Shown here: piece after piece, positions 60,990 to 64,000 of the stretch
How positions within the stretch are numbered: the stretch's first letter is position 1
Layout: each line of letters begins with the position of its first letter
Source: Euborellia annulipes
Lineage: Eukaryota; Arthropoda; Insecta; Dermaptera; Anisolabididae
Direction of reading: 5' to 3'
NCBI GenBank assembly: GCA_023213315.1
Contig: JAKCPI010004269.1
Span: forward strand, 25,893-89,892
DNA: 64,000 nt
Notes under the pieces: generated by a model
What the model was told of the DNA's origin: nothing
The model's database searches: none
What the model saw: only the letters and a program-made list of their open reading frames with translations
Translations under genes and position numbers: made by a program

Positions 60990-61195
60990 ATCTAAAAGCC
61001 AAGAGGAGTGGATTCTGACCTCCAGGCAGTCCGATGAATTTATTTAAATCATTCGAATACCAAACGGTTTAAATATTTATTTAAATCATTCGAATATCAA
61101 ATGGTTTAAATAAATATCCCTGAACTCAAATATTTATCTTATTATTAGTTTATCGTCTAAAATCTATAAGGCCTAAGATGCGGAAAAAAATCTAC
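60990..61195 (+). mobile_element. Old, diverged SINE with a tandem internal duplication
   Basis: AGGCAGTCCGATGAATTTAT, GGTTTAAATAAATATCCCTG and AAGGCCTAAGATGCGGAAAA follow the SINE order. A segment of about 38 bp (ATTTAAATCATTCGAATA) is repeated in tandem. Confidence 0.7.
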
Positions 61196-61728
61196 AAGTT
61201 TTAATTATTTTAATGAACCATACTTTTACTTCCCTTACACAAACAATAAAAATTTTCATTAAAAATATCTATTTAATAGGGGCGTATATAAAATTTTTTT
61301 GGGGGGGGAAAAATTAATTATAATATTTTTTTTTTTTAATAATTTTTAAATTTAAAAATTTTTTAAAATTGATTTTGGGGATTCTAATGAAGAGATAGGC
61401 TTAGAGTACGTTTACTACTTTTTATTATGTTTATTAAAATATCGATTGAAAATTTATATATACCAGTAAAAAAAAATAAATTATATTAAAATAATCCAAG
61501 TGCCTGTGTTGTAAAAATATAATTATTTGTCACAACTATAGACGCTAAAACATCTCTGAAAAAGATCAAAACATCAGATATTGAATTTATTTTAATTCCT
61601 TTTTATATAAAGTGTAAATATTTGATAAAACTACAAATTCATCTCTAGCTTCTGCCATTTATTTTTCTATGTCATCGATTTGGTCCCGAAGAACTTAAAA
61701 AAAAAAGGGAAAAGAAGAAAAAGAACTG
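61196..61728. other. AT-rich sequence downstream of the KLF exon
   Basis: On the gene's strand this is the start of the following intron. A TAGGGGCGTATATAAAATTT segment with a G run near 61277 resembles a MITE end. Nothing else is recognised. Confidence 0.45.
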
Positions 61729-61730
61729 AC
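61729..61730 (-). other. Splice donor of the KLF exon
   Basis: The minus strand reads CATACAG then GTCAG. The break falls after the first base of the glycine codon in the HTG linker of finger 1, which is the conserved KLF6/7 exon border. Confidence 0.85.
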
Positions 61731-62423
61731 CTGTATGCGTGCGTTGGTGTGATTTGAGATGTGAGCTCTTTGTGTAGACTTTTTGCAGCCGGTGAACTGA
61801 CACTTATGCGTTCTACGTTTCGAATCAGGCGAATGGTCGTGTCTCGCATGGCTGGAGTGTCGGGCGACTGGTGTTGCAGCCGGAGGTGGGGGTGGTGATG
61901 CGGCTGGGGTAGCCGCCAATACTGTTGTAGCGGGTGTTACAGCTGCGGTGGCGGCTGTCGCAGCAAGTCGGAGTGCGGCACCGCGCGGCGCTATACGAGC
62001 CGCAGCGGCTGGTGTTGTGGCCGCCCGTGGTGATGTGGCTCCCACGGCCGCCGCGGCTGGTGCTGGTGTTGGTGCTGACGCTGATGGTGCTGTCACTGCT
62101 GCGATTCTTAATAAACCTTCACCTTGACTACCGAGAGAGGCTTGACTTGCAACAGAGGAGCGACTTGAGCTACTATGTTGGCCACTTTCCGGGCTTGATG
62201 GTGGTGTTAGCGTAAGTGAGCGTGCTGTCCGCGCTGTTGCCGGCGCTGTTTCTTCATCTTCTTCTTCTTGTACAATTAAAGAATACTCCCATTCCGTTTC
62301 TGTGTTGAACGATAATGCGTCTAGTGTGAGGTTCCACGCTGGACTTGTAAGTTCCGTTGCGGGTTGACAGCATTTGTTAGGTTTTGGTTCATCTTTCAGG
62401 TATCGTTCCATCTCGTAACACGT
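61731..62423 (-). CDS. KLF6/7: KLF6/KLF7-type (luna-like) Kruppel-like factor, internal exon, frameshifted in zinc finger 1
   Basis: This exon encodes the central part of a Kruppel-like zinc-finger transcription factor, a nuclear family that binds GC/CACCC-box DNA. Counting from the first exon codon, it begins TCYEMERYL (the KLF6/7 start of exon 2). It has an acidic patch EEEDEE near residues 53-58, the KLF6/7-diagnostic TPPSSPE at about 73-79, an Ala/Pro-rich stretch at about 105-178, then SPDSKRRTHKCQF with the two cysteines of finger 1 (C198, C203, spacing C-X4-C). The acceptor is a T-rich tract ending ACAG at 62427..62424. The donor GT is at 61730..61729, directly after the HT-G codons, which is phase 1 as in vertebrate KLF6/7. 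After codon 205 the frame is off by one base: one extra G near 61779 gives the expected VYTKSSHLKSHQRTHTG end. The upstream exon and the exons for fingers 2 and 3 were not found. An open frame extending upstream to 62582 is intron read-through. The family call is firm. Orthology to luna and the cause of the frameshift are inference. Confidence 0.93.
61779..61780 (-). other. Single-base deletion (frameshift) in zinc finger 1 of the KLF exon
   Basis: On the minus strand the codons run AAA AAG then TCTAC, where the family needs AAA AAG GTC TAC. One G after the five-A run is absent. Every codon downstream to the splice donor reads as a perfect KLF finger only in the shifted frame, and the exon length (693) is one short of the 694 expected for its phases. 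A base lost next to a homopolymer is a common assembly error. A real allele or pseudogene is less likely because both splice sites are intact. Confidence 0.85.
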
Positions 62424-62445
62424 CTGTAACAAAAAGAAAAAAGAT
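62424..62445 (-). other. Polypyrimidine tract and splice acceptor of the KLF exon
   Basis: On the minus strand a T-rich tract runs into GTTACAG immediately before the ACG TGT TAC codons. The acceptor is in phase 0, matching the exon 1/exon 2 border of vertebrate KLF6/7. Confidence 0.85.
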
Positions 62446-63380
62446 GATTGATTAGAAAACATTTCAGTAAGATATGCACTTATTTTACAAAAAAAATTGG
62501 AAAACCCCCCAAAAACTTTTAAATTTTTTTTATAAATAGATGATTCATTCATTTCAGGGATCACATCTTGTGGCAACCACAAGTTACCTGAGCTAAAAAT
62601 GACATTTTTTCTTCTCCTTTATCCAGACTCTCACTTTACCCAGACTGTACAGTGCCAAATTTTTGTTCCTTCTATCTGTTGCATTTGTCTTAACATGGCA
62701 ATCTCAAAAATACAGATACAATGAAGATAAAAATATTCTTTAAATTCGATTTTTTTTTTTCAAAGTCTTTTCGGCATCATAGACTAGACGATACCCATTA
62801 ATTGAAGCTTAATAAGTGATGCCGAGAGAAATGTAGACCGAAACTCCTCAAACACGCTAATTTTTCGGCAAGGGTGCAGGATGGGGAAAAACAAAATAAA
62901 AATTATTTATTATTTTCCCCAAATGAGTTCAATATCCTGATATTTCGATACCCATTAATACTAATACGACATATATTGAGAAAGGAGTATTATTAATTAA
63001 TTCTTTATTTTTCGAAATGTTTATTCATTTGAAATGATTATTACTCTTTAAATATTATTATTCAGTAGAATAAGTCAATAATTAAACAATGATAATTTGC
63101 ATTCACTATTAAGAAATAAAAAATATATATAAAGTCAAATATTTGAATGCCAAACAAAACGTTAGTTATTTGTTAAAACGGAATTAAAATTTGTTATTAA
63201 AATGTGCAAAGAATTTTTGATCTAGGAAATTATTCAAAAAGTCAATCAGAAATGCATATTATTTAATTCTTAATAATATGAATATGGAATTATTTATTAT
63301 TATTATTACATAAATATATAAGGCCTTTGTTTCCACCGAAACATTTCGGCCAGTACCTTAAATATATATTATAAAAAAAA
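62446..63380. other. Presumed intron upstream of the KLF exon
   Basis: AT-rich with a SINE-tail-like TCTTTTCGGCATCATAGACT near 62765. No upstream coding exon is recognised. Confidence 0.45.
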
Positions 63381-63382
63381 AA

Positions 63383-64000
63383 TCTGGTGTGACTGGCACT
63401 GGATTTAACTTTCTTACCTTCGGTAATCGAAAGTTGTGTACTTTGTGCTGTCACGCCGGATTTTTTAGTGTCGACATGTATTTAGTTTCCGACATTTTGG
63501 TATGTTCGATTTTTTCAAGATAGTAAAATTTATAAGTATGGCAAAATGTTTATATTTTGTTTACCCAGTGAGCAACCATTTTCTCCTATCTTTTCTAGCG
63601 GATTTTAAGAGTAAAGTGAAGTAACTTCAGAGATTTCAGTCACAAAATGAGAGATATACCATTTTTAAAGAAGAATCTTAAAAAATAATTGATTTTTTGA
63701 ATTTAAAAAAAAATCAGTTAGGAGCAAATTTTGAGAAAATCGAAAAAAAACTGAAAGAAGTCCATCAGTAAAGTACTAGTACTGCTTTAGTCGATTTTGT
63801 TCCAAAGCTTGGTGTCATGTCACATGGAGGTGCCTCAAACTTAAATATAAAATTTCAACACTCCTAGCTCTTTTCCTTCTTGAGATATTTTTGTTCACAG
63901 ACAGACACACAGACCAGACAATTCAATTCAATTCAATTCAATTCAAGTTATTGTCTGACATTCCAGATACATTATTTAATTACAATTTCACTTAATAAAA
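63383..64000 (+). repeat. Long hairpin-family repeat, continuing past the window end
   Basis: The hairpin TCTGGTGTGACTGGCACTGG to TGCTGTCACGCCGGA is followed by GTGTCGACATGTATTTAGTT and the same 500-bp tail as 12243..12850. The tail is interrupted after ACAGACCAGACA by (AATTC)n at about 63919..63945. Confidence 0.82.
63919..63945. repeat. (AATTC)n microsatellite
   Basis: Five perfect repeats of ATTCA placed where the other family copies continue with a unique sequence. Confidence 0.9.

Noticed and set aside
61934..62215. Plus-strand frame of 93 residues
   Set aside because: It is the antisense of the Ala-rich KLF exon, open only because of its GC-rich codons.
62424..62582. Upstream extension of the KLF frame to a methionine
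   Set aside because: A polypyrimidine tract and AG acceptor precede the conserved TC-E-ERYL start, so the extension is intron.
1..64000. CRISPR arrays, prokaryotic operons or phage
   Set aside because: Repeats are contiguous minisatellites or dispersed mobile elements, and the splice sites and SINEs show this is a eukaryotic genome.
1..64000. Endogenous viral or LTR-retrotransposon genes
   Set aside because: No long frame with reverse transcriptase, integrase, protease or capsid features was visible on either strand.

Overview
This 64 kb window is AT-rich, gene-poor eukaryotic DNA. A canonical intron boundary, tRNA-derived SINEs with poly-A tails and target-site duplications, MITEs, foldback repeats, minisatellites and Helentron-like elements all point to a repeat-rich invertebrate nuclear genome. 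The species cannot be named from the sequence. Motifs such as the (GTCT)n-bearing Helentron-like elements are familiar from arthropods and other protostomes, but that is inference.

Only one protein-coding feature is convincing: an internal exon on the minus strand at 61731..62423. It encodes the middle of a KLF6/KLF7-type (Drosophila luna-like) Kruppel-like transcription factor. The exon starts with the family's TC-E-ERYL segment, carries the TPPSSPE motif, an acidic patch and a long Ala/Pro-rich stretch, and ends inside zinc finger 1. Both exon borders fall where the vertebrate KLF6/7 exon borders lie. As given, one base is missing inside zinc finger 1 and the frame breaks. I did not find the other exons. 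The next exons would lie at lower coordinates, so much of the window may be a long intron or 3' flank of this gene.

The rest is repeats. 0-10 kb: a hAT-type MITE, a 214-bp GC-rich minisatellite, a complete-looking Helentron-like element with about 13 internal 118-bp units, an inverted fragment of the first minisatellite, and a second minisatellite with a three-subunit, about 421-bp higher-order period. 10-23 kb: hairpin repeats (TCTGGTGTGAC family), hAT MITEs and a 211-bp inverted-repeat MITE. 23-30 kb: full-length SINEs, one nested in another, a 596-bp hAT element, and a 962-bp foldback element with tRNA-like heads next to a second inverted repeat with a ribozyme-like core. 31-38 kb: a PIF/Harbinger-type MITE inside a hairpin-family repeat, a hAT element containing a Helentron-like element, and further MITEs. 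40-54 kb: SINE fragments (a cluster at 52-53 kb), inverted repeats and another ribozyme-like foldback. 54-61 kb: moderately GC-rich single-copy islands that could be regulatory, a 753-bp Harbinger-type element and a hAT MITE with a perfect 8-bp duplication.

The most interesting points are the KLF exon and its frameshift, the hairpin module shared by several mobile contexts, the hammerhead-like cores in three inverted repeats, the higher-order minisatellites, and the unique islands near a developmental transcription factor gene.
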